Source: Paenibacillus agricola
GTDB lineage: Bacteria; Bacillota; Bacilli; Paenibacillales; NBRC-103111
Reading direction: 5' to 3'
Length of the DNA: 64,000 bases
NCBI RefSeq assembly: GCF_011440305.1
Contig: NZ_JAAOIW010000006.1
Span: 124,001 to 188,000, forward strand
In this document: positions 8,408-16,832 of the stretch, in pieces
Position numbering within the stretch: the first letter of the stretch is position 1
Layout: the number at the start of each line of letters is the position of its first letter
The notes under the pieces: generated by a model
What the model saw: only the letters and a program-made list of their open reading frames with translations
The model's database searches: none
What the model was told of the DNA's origin: nothing
Program-made: the position numbers and the translations under genes

Positions 8408-8809
8408 TTACTTTTTCTCGGAAAGCCAGGTGGCGAGTGCGCCTATTTCAGTGTCTGAGAGCCTGCCCTTAAAACTCGGCATGGCACCTTTTCCATTATT
8501 CAAAATAGTGGAGATCTGATCCTTGGAGTCTTTGGCACCGACCTTTTGTAGGCTTGGTCCCACGGAGCCTTCTAGGTTGTTGCCATGACAGCTGATACAG
8601 TTTTGCTTATAGATGGCAGAAGCATCAGCAGTGGAAACAGTACCGCCAGCAGTAGTTCCACCAGTGGTGTCACCGGTCCCCTGATTGGCTGCTGGCGGTG
8701 TTGTACTGGGTGTAGTAGGGGTGGTGCTTGGCGGCGCCGTGCTTTTTGCGCCACAGGCGGAAAGCGAAACAGCGAGCAGCAGGGTGAGGCAGATAAAGGA
8801 TTTGTTCAT
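8408..8809 (-). CDS. Lipid-anchored c-type cytochrome
   Basis: A 133-residue lipoprotein. The signal peptide ends in the lipobox LSAC with Cys19 as lipidation site, residues 20-60 are a Thr/Pro/Gly-rich linker, and residues 62-133 form a class I cytochrome c domain with haem motif C71-I-S-C74-H75 and axial Met110 in GAMPSF. It resembles CccB/cytochrome c551 of Bacillus, a one-electron carrier on the outer face of the membrane. It is divergent from the Tat-linked GMC dehydrogenase operon and is the likely electron acceptor for that enzyme. AGGAAGG lies 8 nt before the ATG. Confidence 0.9.
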   Translation of the reverse strand: MNKSFICLTLLLAVSLSACGAKSTAPPSTTPTTPSTTPPAANQGTGDTTGGTTAGGTVSTADASAIYKQNCISCHGNNLEGSVGPSLQKVGAKDSKDQISTILNNGKGAMPSFKGRLSDTEIGALATWLSEKK

Positions 8810-8969
8810 TTGAGATTCCTTCCTATTTGTTTTTGTATTGGTTTTTGTATGGGTCTTAGCACATTAAAAAAACCGGTTGTCTGTATAAATTGTCCGCTAT
8901 GTGCTCAAAATATGCACGACTCCATTTTTTTGCAAAAAAAGTCAAATGAATAAGAAGGAGGAGGATAGG

Positions 8970-9746
8970 ATGGAAGACAAGCATAACGAACAACCATCAA
9001 GTAATTCTCGTCGTCGCTTTTTGAAATACTCAGGGACTGCAATTGGGGGTGTCATAGTCGGAGGTGTGATTGGTAGGGCGCTTTCCGACGGGTTTGGCTC
9101 AACATCGGAGGTGCCTGCGCCTACACCCACACCTGCCACGGAGCTGCCAGCAGCAGGGGCTTTCAACCAGGCGCCGATGTTTTTCACTCAATCCCAGCTT
9201 CAGATGACTGAAGCGGCAGCAGAGCTCATTTATCCCAAGGATGAATTGGGTCCGGGAGCTGCGGAGTTAGGAGTCGCCTTTTATATTGACCATCAGATGG
9301 CAAGCCCATGGGGCGTCAATGCCCGTGAATACCGGATGGGGCCCTTTGTGCAAGGAGAGGTAACCCAAGGTAATTACCAAAGCATCGGACGCCATCAGTT
9401 ATTTACAATGGGTTTGCAGTCTATGGAGGAAGCAAGCCGCCAGAAGTACGACAAAGGCTTTATGGATTTAACGGAAGAAGAGAAGACTGCCATATTAACC
9501 TTGATGGAGAAAGGCGAGGTAGCGGTTGTTAATGGTGTTACGGGTAAAACCTTCTTTAACATGCTGCGCACACTAACGATGGAAGGGGTCTATTCCGACC
9601 CGCTTTATGGTGGAAACAAAGATATGCTCGGCTGGAAAATGCGCAAATATCCAGGCAATCAAATGAGCTATACAGAGATTATGGACAAAGACCAGTTTAT
9701 TGTCATGGAGCCGCGAAGCCTTCGCGATCATTTTGCGGCCCATTAA
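8970..9746 (+). CDS. Gluconate 2-dehydrogenase subunit 3-family protein with Tat signal
   Basis: A 258-residue protein of the gluconate 2-dehydrogenase small-subunit family. A twin-arginine signal is clear: SRRRFLKYSG at residues 13-22 followed by a hydrophobic Gly/Ala/Val segment. A Pro/Thr linker leads to the conserved domain (LIYPKDELGPGAAELGVAFYIDHQM, later TFFNMLRTLTMEGVYSDPLYGGN). The subunit is needed for folding and export of the partner GMC flavoprotein. The ATG at 8970 follows AAGGAGGAGG by 5-6 nt. First gene of an operon with the GMC subunit, tatC and tatA (gaps 35-46 bp). Confidence 0.9.
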   Translation: MEDKHNEQPSSNSRRRFLKYSGTAIGGVIVGGVIGRALSDGFGSTSEVPAPTPTPATELPAAGAFNQAPMFFTQSQLQMTEAAAELIYPKDELGPGAAELGVAFYIDHQMASPWGVNAREYRMGPFVQGEVTQGNYQSIGRHQLFTMGLQSMEEASRQKYDKGFMDLTEEEKTAILTLMEKGEVAVVNGVTGKTFFNMLRTLTMEGVYSDPLYGGNKDMLGWKMRKYPGNQMSYTEIMDKDQFIVMEPRSLRDHFAAH

Positions 9747-9781
9747 ATCGAATAAGACCTAAGAGGAAAGGAAGGTTGCAC

Positions 9782-11503
9782 ATGGCGACTGTATTGCCGA
9801 AGGTTCCAGTTGTGATTGTAGGCATGGGCTGGTTAGGATGTATCATTGCTGCTGAATTGACCAAGCAGGGCATTAAAGTTGTTGGCTTGGAGCGCGGCAA
9901 GCCGCGGAGCATCCAAGATTATTACATGGTACATGATGAGCTGCGCTACGCTCAACGGTACGATCTTATGCAGGATTTGTCCAAAGAGACGGTTACCTTT
10001 CGTAATACCGAGAAAGTAGCCGCCGTACCGATGCGAGAGCATGGGTCCTTTCTACTCGGGGAGGGGCTCGGCGGTGCCGGTGTTCACTGGAATGGACAAA
10101 CCTTTCGGTTCCTCCCCTACGATTTTGAAATATACAGCAAAACCGTTGAGAGATATGGAAAAAATAAGATCCCCGCTGGAATGACTATTCAGGACTGGGG
10201 CATCACCTATGATCAATTAGAGCCGTATTTTGACAAATTTGAAAAGATGGCAGGCATATCGGGAGATCCTGAGCAGAATCCACTGATCGGCCAACGCTCC
10301 AACCCTTTACCAACCAAGGCGATGATTCGAACCCCAGCGCTCAAGCTATTCGAGGCAGCGACGAAACAATTGGGCTACCATCCGTATATGTGGCCATCGG
10401 CCAATTTATCGGAGCAGTATACGAACCCGGATGGAATAACACGCGCTGCCTGTCAATATTGCGGCTTCTGTGAAAGGTTCGGCTGCGAGTATGGAGCAAA
10501 GGCCGATCCTGTGGTGACAATCCTGCCGATAGCTGTGAATTCCGGTAATTTTGAGCTTCGCTCCTATTCCAACGTCACACAAATTGTTAACGATGGACAA
10601 ATAGCGAGTGGCGTTGTCTATGTGAATACCGTCACAGGTGAACAATTCGAGCAGCCTGCAGACGTGGTTATTATGGCCAGTTACGTATTCAACAATGTCA
10701 GATTACTGCTTACCTCCAAATTGGGTAAGCCGTATGATCCCGTTTCAGGGGAAGGCGTTATTGGGAAAAACTATGCTTACCAGACGAATGGAGGTGCGGC
10801 TACCGGATTCTTTGACGATAAGGAATTTAATTTGTATGCCGGAGCGGGCTCGCTCGGTATGGAAATACCTGATTTCAACGGTGACAATTTCGACCATAGC
10901 AATCTCAACTTTATCCACGGATCCGGAATTCGCATTTCCCAAACGGGCCTTAGGCCCATTGCCAACAATTCCGTACCCAAGGGAACCCCTTCTTGGGGGA
11001 AGGAATTCAAACAACAATCTATCAAATATGCGAATAGCATTTTGGCGGTTACTCCGCAAGGCAGCAGTATGCCGTGGAAGCATCATTATCTCGATCTGGA
11101 TCCTACCTATAAGGATGCATACGGATTGCCCTTAATGCGGGTTACCTTTGACTTCGAGGATCAGGATCGCGAAATGTTCAAATACGTCTCCGGCAAAACC
11201 GTTGAAATTATGAAGGAAATGAAACCAACTACAATAGGCTCATCGGATCAGCTAGGACCCTATAACATTGTCCCTTATCAATCGACCCATAATACCGGAG
11301 GGGCTATCATGGGTGCTGATCCGTCTACCTCAGCGGTCAATTCCTATATGCAGATGTGGGATGCTGAGAATGTATTTGTTGTCGGAGCTTGCGCATTTCC
11401 CCATAACAGTGGCTATAACCCTACAGGCACTGTGGGTGCACTTGCTTACCGTGCAGCGGAAGGGATTTTACTCTATTTGAAGCAAGGTGGAGCTTTAGTG
11501 TGA
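9782..11503 (+). CDS. GMC-family FAD dehydrogenase (gluconate/fructose/glucose dehydrogenase alpha-type)
   Basis: A 573-residue flavoprotein. The FAD-binding loop GMGWLG is at residues 14-19, with LLGEGLGGAGVHWNGQTFR as the second GMC motif and the C-terminal His/Asn region in STHNTGGAIMG and FPHNSGYNPTGTVGAL. It has no signal peptide of its own, so it is expected to be exported bound to the Tat-signal subunit 3. A Cys-rich insert, CQYCGFCERFGC (Cys224, 227, 230, 235), resembles the place where some membrane-linked FAD dehydrogenases hold an iron-sulfur cluster. The substrate is probably a sugar, sugar acid or polyol. The ATG at 9782 has GGAAGG 6 nt upstream. Confidence 0.9.
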   Translation: MATVLPKVPVVIVGMGWLGCIIAAELTKQGIKVVGLERGKPRSIQDYYMVHDELRYAQRYDLMQDLSKETVTFRNTEKVAAVPMREHGSFLLGEGLGGAGVHWNGQTFRFLPYDFEIYSKTVERYGKNKIPAGMTIQDWGITYDQLEPYFDKFEKMAGISGDPEQNPLIGQRSNPLPTKAMIRTPALKLFEAATKQLGYHPYMWPSANLSEQYTNPDGITRAACQYCGFCERFGCEYGAKADPVVTILPIAVNSGNFELRSYSNVTQIVNDGQIASGVVYVNTVTGEQFEQPADVVIMASYVFNNVRLLLTSKLGKPYDPVSGEGVIGKNYAYQTNGGAATGFFDDKEFNLYAGAGSLGMEIPDFNGDNFDHSNLNFIHGSGIRISQTGLRPIANNSVPKGTPSWGKEFKQQSIKYANSILAVTPQGSSMPWKHHYLDLDPTYKDAYGLPLMRVTFDFEDQDREMFKYVSGKTVEIMKEMKPTTIGSSDQLGPYNIVPYQSTHNTGGAIMGADPSTSAVNSYMQMWDAENVFVVGACAFPHNSGYNPTGTVGALAYRAAEGILLYLKQGGALV

Positions 11504-11545
11504 TAGCGTGCGGTTAAGCCTAACTATTAATGGGGTGGGGGAAAG

Positions 11546-12274
11546 ATGGACCAGGAGGATTGGATACTCCATTTGACGGAGATTAGGAAGCGGCTGATGG
11601 TCGTGGCTATCTGGTTTATTGCTGCACTTTCCGTCGGACTGTATGTATCGCCAAGCATATTGCGGTATATCAAAAACCAGCCTTCGGCAAATGGGATTGA
11701 ATGGCATGTATTTTCCTTTACAGACGGGCTGCTGATCTACATGAAGTGTGCTCTACTGTTCGCTTTGCTTGTGGTTGTGCCTATCATCTTGTATCAGCTC
11801 TGGGCATTTATTCGCCCTGGTCTTACAGAGGCTGAGGCAAAAGGTACCTTGCCTTACATACCAGCGGCGTTTGCGCTCTTCTTAATTGGAGCTGCATTTG
11901 GCTATAAGGTTGTGTTCCCGATGATGCTTCATTTTATGGAAACGATGAACCTAAGCGTCGGAGCTGTAGAAACTTACGGGATTGACCGCTACTTTTCATT
12001 CCTATATGAGATTGTATTTCCGATGGCAGTGGCCTTTGAGATGCCTGTAGTGCTGATGTTCCTAACCAAATTGGGGCTGCTTACGCCAGAACGCCTTAAA
12101 AAGACGCGGAAGTATGCTTATGTCGGATTGGCCATTACAGGCTCATGCATTTCGCCACCGGATATGATTTCGCACCTATCGGTAACAGTACCCTTGTTCC
12201 TGCTGTTTGAAATCAGTGTATTCGTCTCGGGCAAGCAGTGGCGGGCTATGCGCCATAGTGCGACGAACGGTTAG
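11546..12274 (+). CDS. tatC: Sec-independent protein translocase TatC
   Basis: A 242-residue polytopic membrane protein with the TatC layout of six helices. It has the N-terminal HLTEIRKRL (the family's 'HLxELRxRL'), the F-x-P-G-L loop RPGLTEAEAKG, and the later AVAFEMPVVLMFLTKLGLL. TatC binds the twin-arginine signal of substrates. The gene lies directly between the GMC dehydrogenase and tatA, so it is most likely the translocase for the Tat-signal subunit encoded two genes upstream, like the substrate-linked tatAd-tatCd pair with phoD in Bacillus subtilis. Confidence 0.95.
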   Translation: MDQEDWILHLTEIRKRLMVVAIWFIAALSVGLYVSPSILRYIKNQPSANGIEWHVFSFTDGLLIYMKCALLFALLVVVPIILYQLWAFIRPGLTEAEAKGTLPYIPAAFALFLIGAAFGYKVVFPMMLHFMETMNLSVGAVETYGIDRYFSFLYEIVFPMAVAFEMPVVLMFLTKLGLLTPERLKKTRKYAYVGLAITGSCISPPDMISHLSVTVPLFLLFEISVFVSGKQWRAMRHSATNG

Positions 12275-12320
12275 AGGTCTGTCTAACTAAACCAGATACT
12301 TAAAGAAAGGAGAAATGACC

Positions 12321-12524
12321 ATGTTCAACAACATTGGCGTCTCGGGCTTAGTGTTAATTCTGGCGATCGCTTTGATCGTCTTTGGACCTTCCAAGCTGCC
12401 TCAGCTGGGCAGAGCATTTGGAGATACGCTCCGCGAATTCAGGAATTCGACCCGCAGCATTGTAGAGGATGATGAGCCGGCGGATAAATCCGCTACCAAG
12501 AGCGAAACAACAAAGCTCCTGTAA
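12321..12524 (+). CDS. tatA: Twin-arginine translocase subunit TatA
   Basis: A 67-residue TatA/E protein: one N-terminal helix ([17 protein letters not shown]), the hinge [14 protein letters not shown], an amphipathic helix and a charged tail. The start is placed at the second ATG (12321) because AAGGAG is only 2-3 nt from the first one at 12315. It is the last gene of the dehydrogenase-tat operon. No TatB is seen, as usual for minimal Gram-positive TatAC systems. Confidence 0.92.
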   Translation: MFNNIGVSGLVLILAIALIVFGPSKLPQLGRAFGDTLREFRNSTRSIVEDDEPADKSATKSETTKLL

Positions 12525-12742
12525 AGCTTTAGGCCAGGCTTTCGAAGCAGGCTGTGAATCGTGAGTATACCGAACCGATGAACCTCTGATATCCACGGAA
12601 CTTAGTGGTGTTGGGGGTTTATCCTTATTTGGCAATATACTGAAATGTGATTAGGACATTAGATAGAAGTAGTGAGGATATAAGCTTAATAAAGAAGCAG
12701 CAAACTTGGCATCCTAAGCTTACTACTTGTAAAGGGGCCTTG

Positions 12743-13510
12743 ATGATGCGAAAGGTAAAGCTTGTGTTAGGGCTTTTATGCAGCCTGATTCTGTTTGCAG
12801 GATGTAAGCCGGATATGGGGAAAAATCAATCCAAGCTATCGATCAAAGAACAAACCCATCACGCCGACGAGCAGGTGACGGACAATAAAATGTCGGATAC
12901 GGCCATTATCGATCATGATGCGGAGCTGGTTGGCGGCGATTGGGGCGTGGAGCGGATATTGACGCCTATTCGGAAGCATGGCTTCAACATGTCTGTTTTA
13001 CTTGATCCGAGCGGGTTTCCGCTGGTAGAAAGGTTCCCCGACAAGGAAATTGTCCCTATACAAGGCAGCTATGCCGAGAATGTGATCCAAGCTGCCGAAA
13101 TGTATATGGGCACGCCTTACGAATATGGCTCCGACCGCACCGAGCCTTCGTCCTTCGATTGCTCAGACTTTACGCGTTGGGTCTTTTTATATGCGTTAGG
13201 TGTGGATTTACCATGGGATTCGAGGAGCCAGGCGGCTTATGTCGAAGCATTCTCCAAGCGCCGATATACCGATTTGAGTAAAGCTCACCGTGGAGACTTA
13301 TTGTTCTTTACGCGATATTTGGGTAATCGCCCTTCTAATTATGCAGGGCTTAAGCCTTCTGAAAAGCCAATCACCCACATGGGTATTTATTTGGGCAATA
13401 ATAAGATCATCCATTCTGCTTCGAAGGAAACGGGTGGCGTCCGCATTGACCAAATCAGGTGGAAGCACCTGGAGTACCGGTTTTTATTTGGCGCTGGGAT
13501 CCTGGATTAA
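12743..13510 (+). CDS. NlpC/P60 lipoprotein
   Basis: A 255-residue lipoprotein. The signal peptide ends in LFAGC with Cys21 as lipid anchor. Residues 30-105 are an uncharacterised N-terminal region and 110-255 an NlpC/P60 peptidase domain with Cys140 (FDCSDFTRWVF), His212 (THMGIYLGNN) and His224. It should cleave cell-wall peptides at the outer membrane-facing wall. AAAGGGG precedes two tandem ATGs at 12743 and 12746; either may be used. Its 3' end overlaps the exodeoxyribonuclease gene on the other strand by 27 bp. Confidence 0.85.
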   Translation: MMRKVKLVLGLLCSLILFAGCKPDMGKNQSKLSIKEQTHHADEQVTDNKMSDTAIIDHDAELVGGDWGVERILTPIRKHGFNMSVLLDPSGFPLVERFPDKEIVPIQGSYAENVIQAAEMYMGTPYEYGSDRTEPSSFDCSDFTRWVFLYALGVDLPWDSRSQAAYVEAFSKRRYTDLSKAHRGDLLFFTRYLGNRPSNYAGLKPSEKPITHMGIYLGNNKIIHSASKETGGVRIDQIRWKHLEYRFLFGAGILD

Positions 13511-14266
13511 CAGCTCGTTAATATCGAGCACAACAGGGCAATGGTCGCTGCCAAGTACATCACAATCCATCCCGGCATCTCTTAATGCGGGAGCGAGCCT
13601 TGCAGAGACCAGAAAATAATCAATACGCCACCCAACGTTGCGTTCCCTTACCTTGGGCATATAAGACCACCATGTATAGGCGTCAGCCTTCTCAGGGTAG
13701 AGGTAGCGGAAGGTATCTACAAATCCTGTATCCAGTAATTGAGTCATCTTCTCCCGTTCCTCAAAGGTGAAACCGGAGTTGCCACGATTGGCCTTCGCAT
13801 TTTTTAGGTCGATCTCTTCGTGGGCAACATTCATATCTCCGCAAATAATGACAGGTTTAACAGCATCCAACTCCTGAAGGTAGCTTCGAAAACGATCCTC
13901 CCATTCTAAGCGAAAATCAAGCCTAGACAGGTCACGCCTAGCGTTTGGCGTATAGACATTAACTAGATAAAAAGCGTCGAATTCTAAGGTTAAAATCCGC
14001 CCTTCAGGCTCGTGATCCTCCTCCAAGCCATATCTAACGGATAGCGGCTTCATCCTTGTAAAAACAGCAGTACCCGAATATCCCTTCTTTTGCGCGTAAT
14101 TCCAATATTGCGTGTAGCCCTCATCCTGCTCCAGACTAATTTGTCCGTCCTGCAGCTTCGTCTCTTGGACACAAAATATATCCGCTCCGGACTCTACGAA
14201 ATATTCGTTAAAGCCTTTATTCACACATGCCCGTAGTCCATTTACATTCCAAGATATTAGCTTCAT
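13484..14266 (-). CDS. exoA: Exodeoxyribonuclease III (Xth/ExoA-type AP endonuclease)
   Basis: A 260-residue protein of the exonuclease III family. It shows the full active-site set: MKLISWNVNGLR (Asn7), IFCVQETKLQ (Glu35 metal ligand), IICGDMNVAHEEIDL, WRIDYFLVS and LGSDHCPV with the catalytic His. It repairs abasic sites and 3'-blocked ends in DNA. The ATG at 14266 is chosen because it begins with the conserved MKLISWN and has AGGGGA upstream; codons in frame further upstream add an unlikely 17-residue extension. No terminator separates it from the convergent NlpC gene. Confidence 0.95.
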   Translation of the reverse strand: MKLISWNVNGLRACVNKGFNEYFVESGADIFCVQETKLQDGQISLEQDEGYTQYWNYAQKKGYSGTAVFTRMKPLSVRYGLEEDHEPEGRILTLEFDAFYLVNVYTPNARRDLSRLDFRLEWEDRFRSYLQELDAVKPVIICGDMNVAHEEIDLKNAKANRGNSGFTFEEREKMTQLLDTGFVDTFRYLYPEKADAYTWWSYMPKVRERNVGWRIDYFLVSARLAPALRDAGMDCDVLGSDHCPVVLDINELLIQDPSAK

Positions 14267-14301
14267 CGTTTGGGTCCCCTTAGAGTTCGCGGTGATTTTG
14301 G

Positions 14302-14340
14302 TTTCAAGTGATTTCAATTGATTTCAACCAATTCAAGTGT
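14302..14340. repeat. Helically phased TTTCAA repeats upstream of exoA
   Basis: TTTCAA occurs at 14302, 14312 and 14322, exactly 10 bp apart, with a fourth partial copy TTCAA at 14332. The units read TTTCAAGTGA, TTTCAATTGA, TTTCAACCAA. They lie 36-75 bp upstream of the exoA start. Function unknown. Confidence 0.5.
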
Positions 14341-14490
14341 AGCATGCTTCAATCACTTAACGCGATCATCGTTTCCGCCTGGAACCTAGGAAGTGAAAAT
14401 GCACGCTATGCTAAGATAATATTCAGGGGCTGGATTTTCTATTGCCCAGGTGTATAATTAATAGATATTGTTTAGAAAGCGGGAAAAGAT

Positions 14491-15792
14491 ATGTATAAGA
14501 TAGGAGTAGTTGGTCCCAATCGGTCAGTAGAACGAATTCTGGAGTTGGCCAATGAATTTGAACAAGGCATGGCATTTATTCCGTACCCCTATGTAGAGAC
14601 GAAAGAGATAGAGGGTATTGTATTGGAAAATGATCATAAAGTGGATTCTTGGCTTTTTTCCGGATCCATCCCTTATAGAATTGCGAGGGGGGCATTAGGT
14701 TCAGATGAAAAACTGGTGCATATTCGACTTACGGAATCCAGTCTCTATAAATGTTTCTTGGATCTGGCGTTTTCCCAAGGCAAATTGATCGATCGGGTGA
14801 GTATAGATATATTTACCATAAGCGATATCGATATAGACAGGGCTTTGCAGGAGTTAGAGATGGCTCCGCACGATCTTCACGTGAAATATTTCGATACGGA
14901 TATTGAGCCCGAGGAACTGTTTCTTTTTCATCTCGATTTATGGAAGAGCGGAAAAACGGAAGGGGCATTTACTTGTTTTTCGATGGTTTTTGAGGCTCTG
15001 AAAGAAGCCGGAGTCCCTACATTCCTGATATCGCCAAGCCGGATGGAAATCTTGCAAACGCTTAGGATTTTTATCGAAAAGGTCAATACCTCTTATTTTA
15101 AGGAGACACAAATTGGCATTGAAATTATCGAGATTGAACAATTCGATACGATCATAGAGAAGGCGAAGTCGCCTTATCATTTGCAGTATTTGGAACTTCG
15201 ACTAAAAAAATCGCTTATTGATCTATGTGAGAAATTGGACGGTTCTCTTTTAGAAAAGGGAAATGGGCGCTATGTGATTTTTAGTTCACGAGGAGCCATT
15301 GAGCGGGAAATCCGGATGCTGCAGTCAACAATCGAATATTTGTCCCTTGAAGCGGATACAACCGTTGCAGTAGGAATCGGATTCGGGGAGACTGCCTTTT
15401 CTGCAGAGACTAATGCTCACCGCGCGATTAGATTATCGAAAGGCAAAGAGGAACATGGAATTGTCATTATCAAAGAGGACGGAACGATGATCGAATCAGT
15501 GGGACAAGAAGAGGAACTGACCTTCTCCTATCGAACGGATGACAAGGATTTTATGGAGAAACTGAAAAAAGGGAATATCAGTGTAAAGTCTTACAAAAAG
15601 ATTGAAGCGCTTAACCGAAGAATGGGTTGGAGTGTTTTTACGTCAAGAGATTTAGCTGCACATCTCCATATGAGTGAACGGAATGCCCAACGAATCGTTT
15701 CCGAACTGTGCGAGGCAGAATTGGCGGAATATATTGGTGAGGAATACGCTCATACTCGGGGAAGACCCAATAAAATGTATCGATTGAAATAA
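14491..15792 (+). CDS. Putative transcriptional regulator: degenerate cyclase/GGDEF-like domain with C-terminal winged helix
   Basis: A 433-residue cytoplasmic protein that I do not recognise as a named family. Residues 1-240 have a Rossmann-like start (MYKIGVVGPNRSVERILELA) reminiscent of PrpR-type or periplasmic-binding-like sensor domains. About 250-330 (RYVIFSSRGAIEREIRML, then TTVAVGIGFGETAFSAETNA) looks like a degenerate GGDEF/cyclase fold with no GGDEF active site. Residues 365-433 are a winged helix with FTSRDLAAHLHMSERNAQRI and a basic wing RGRPNKMYRLK. It precedes two operons whose promoters share one element, so it is the likely regulator of both. A TATAAT lies at 14453-14458. Confidence 0.65.
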   Translation: MYKIGVVGPNRSVERILELANEFEQGMAFIPYPYVETKEIEGIVLENDHKVDSWLFSGSIPYRIARGALGSDEKLVHIRLTESSLYKCFLDLAFSQGKLIDRVSIDIFTISDIDIDRALQELEMAPHDLHVKYFDTDIEPEELFLFHLDLWKSGKTEGAFTCFSMVFEALKEAGVPTFLISPSRMEILQTLRIFIEKVNTSYFKETQIGIEIIEIEQFDTIIEKAKSPYHLQYLELRLKKSLIDLCEKLDGSLLEKGNGRYVIFSSRGAIEREIRMLQSTIEYLSLEADTTVAVGIGFGETAFSAETNAHRAIRLSKGKEEHGIVIIKEDGTMIESVGQEEELTFSYRTDDKDFMEKLKKGNISVKSYKKIEALNRRMGWSVFTSRDLAAHLHMSERNAQRIVSELCEAELAEYIGEEYAHTRGRPNKMYRLK

Positions 15793-15940
15793 GCTTTTAT
15801 TTCCATAGAACTTCTCTTAACGCCTTTTGAACTATCGCTTAGATCGATCCTAATCCGCGCTTGAAATAAAGGGCGCTCTTTCTGTTGTTCAAAAAATGCC
15901 GCAGAAGAACCACAACCCATGTGATTTAATGTTAACGTTA

Positions 15941-15970
15941 TTGACATTCGATAGGGGGGTTATTTATAAT
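15941..15970 (+). promoter_or_regulatory. Promoter of the amidohydrolase operon
   Basis: Perfect TTGACA (15941-15946), 18-bp spacer, perfect TATAAT (15965-15970), 110 bp before the first gene. A consensus promoter of this strength is usually repressed in the absence of inducer. Confidence 0.85.
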
Positions 15971-15974
15971 ACTT

Positions 15975-16012
15975 AATAAACGCATAATTTATGAATTTTT
16001 CGTTAAATAAAG
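15975..16012 (+). promoter_or_regulatory. Shared 38-bp element, copy 1 (probable operator)
   Basis: Starts 5 bp after the -10 box, so it covers the expected transcription start. It begins AATAAACG and ends TTTCG-T-TAAATAAA. It matches 29 of 38 positions in copy 2 at 19160-19197, which has the same 5-bp offset from its own -10 box. The outer parts TAAACG and CGTTAA form an imperfect inverted repeat. Confidence 0.65.
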
Positions 16013-16080
16013 GAGGGCTAGTTCACTAAGGTTTCCAGTGAATACAATATTCAAGGTTTTAAATCTTAGGAGGTTAAAAA

Positions 16081-16824
16081 TTGGAAATTATTGATTCTCA
16101 TACACATGTTGATAATGTTGAACCTTGGGTGGACCCGCCAGAGAAATTAGTTCAACTGCTTGATGAAGCCAACATCCAAAAAGCAGTGATCATGACTTAC
16201 TGTGATACACCGATCGCCAAGGAAGATGGTTTGGACTATATCATTGAGTCGTTAAAGAAATTTCCCGACCGACTAATCGGCTATGCTCGCCTACATCCAC
16301 AAGCGAAGGAAAAGGCAATCGCATTGCTTGAAGAAATGGTATTGAACCATAATTTTAAAGGATTAAAATTTCACCCTGAAAGCAATAAAACTCGCCCTTA
16401 TCATGAAGCAAGTTTAGCGTTAATTCGAAAGGCTGGCAGCCTGAATATTCCCACCTTGTTCCACTGCGGAGATGAATCACTGAGCTTACCCCTGCAAATT
16501 GCCAGGGCGGCGGAGGCTTGTCGGGAATCTAAAATTATTTTAGGCCATATGGGGGGATATTTTCATGTGGATGACGCCTTGCTTGTTGCAGAAAAGTACG
16601 AGAACATTTATTTAGAGACATCAGCTATGCCGTATCCAGATAAAATTCTTGAAGCAGTTCGGCGAATTGGTGCAGAGAGAGTTTTGTTTGCAAGTGATGG
16701 ACCCGGCTGTAATCCCGAATTAGAAGTAAAAAAGGTGCAGTGGGCAGGATTATCGGAGAAGGAATATCGATTGGTAATGGGAGAAAACTTTGCCCAAATT
16801 CTAGAGCGTGTGAAGAAAGGATAG
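16081..16824 (+). CDS. Amidohydrolase_2-family metal-dependent hydrolase
   Basis: A 247-residue TIM-barrel enzyme of the amidohydrolase_2 group (decarboxylases and hydrolases such as ACMSD or gamma-resorcylate decarboxylase relatives). Metal and catalytic residues are all present: H7-T-H9 in DSHTHVDN, His98 in LKFHPE, His128 in LFHCGDE, His156 in LGHMGG and Asp206 in FASDGPG. The TTG start follows AGGAGG by 7 nt. First gene of an operon with a second, altered amidohydrolase and an M20 aminoacylase. Likely substrate: an amide, lactone or carboxylated compound brought in by the ABC transporter downstream. Confidence 0.85.
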   Translation: MEIIDSHTHVDNVEPWVDPPEKLVQLLDEANIQKAVIMTYCDTPIAKEDGLDYIIESLKKFPDRLIGYARLHPQAKEKAIALLEEMVLNHNFKGLKFHPESNKTRPYHEASLALIRKAGSLNIPTLFHCGDESLSLPLQIARAAEACRESKIILGHMGGYFHVDDALLVAEKYENIYLETSAMPYPDKILEAVRRIGAERVLFASDGPGCNPELEVKKVQWAGLSEKEYRLVMGENFAQILERVKKG

Positions 16825-16832
16825 GGGTAGTC

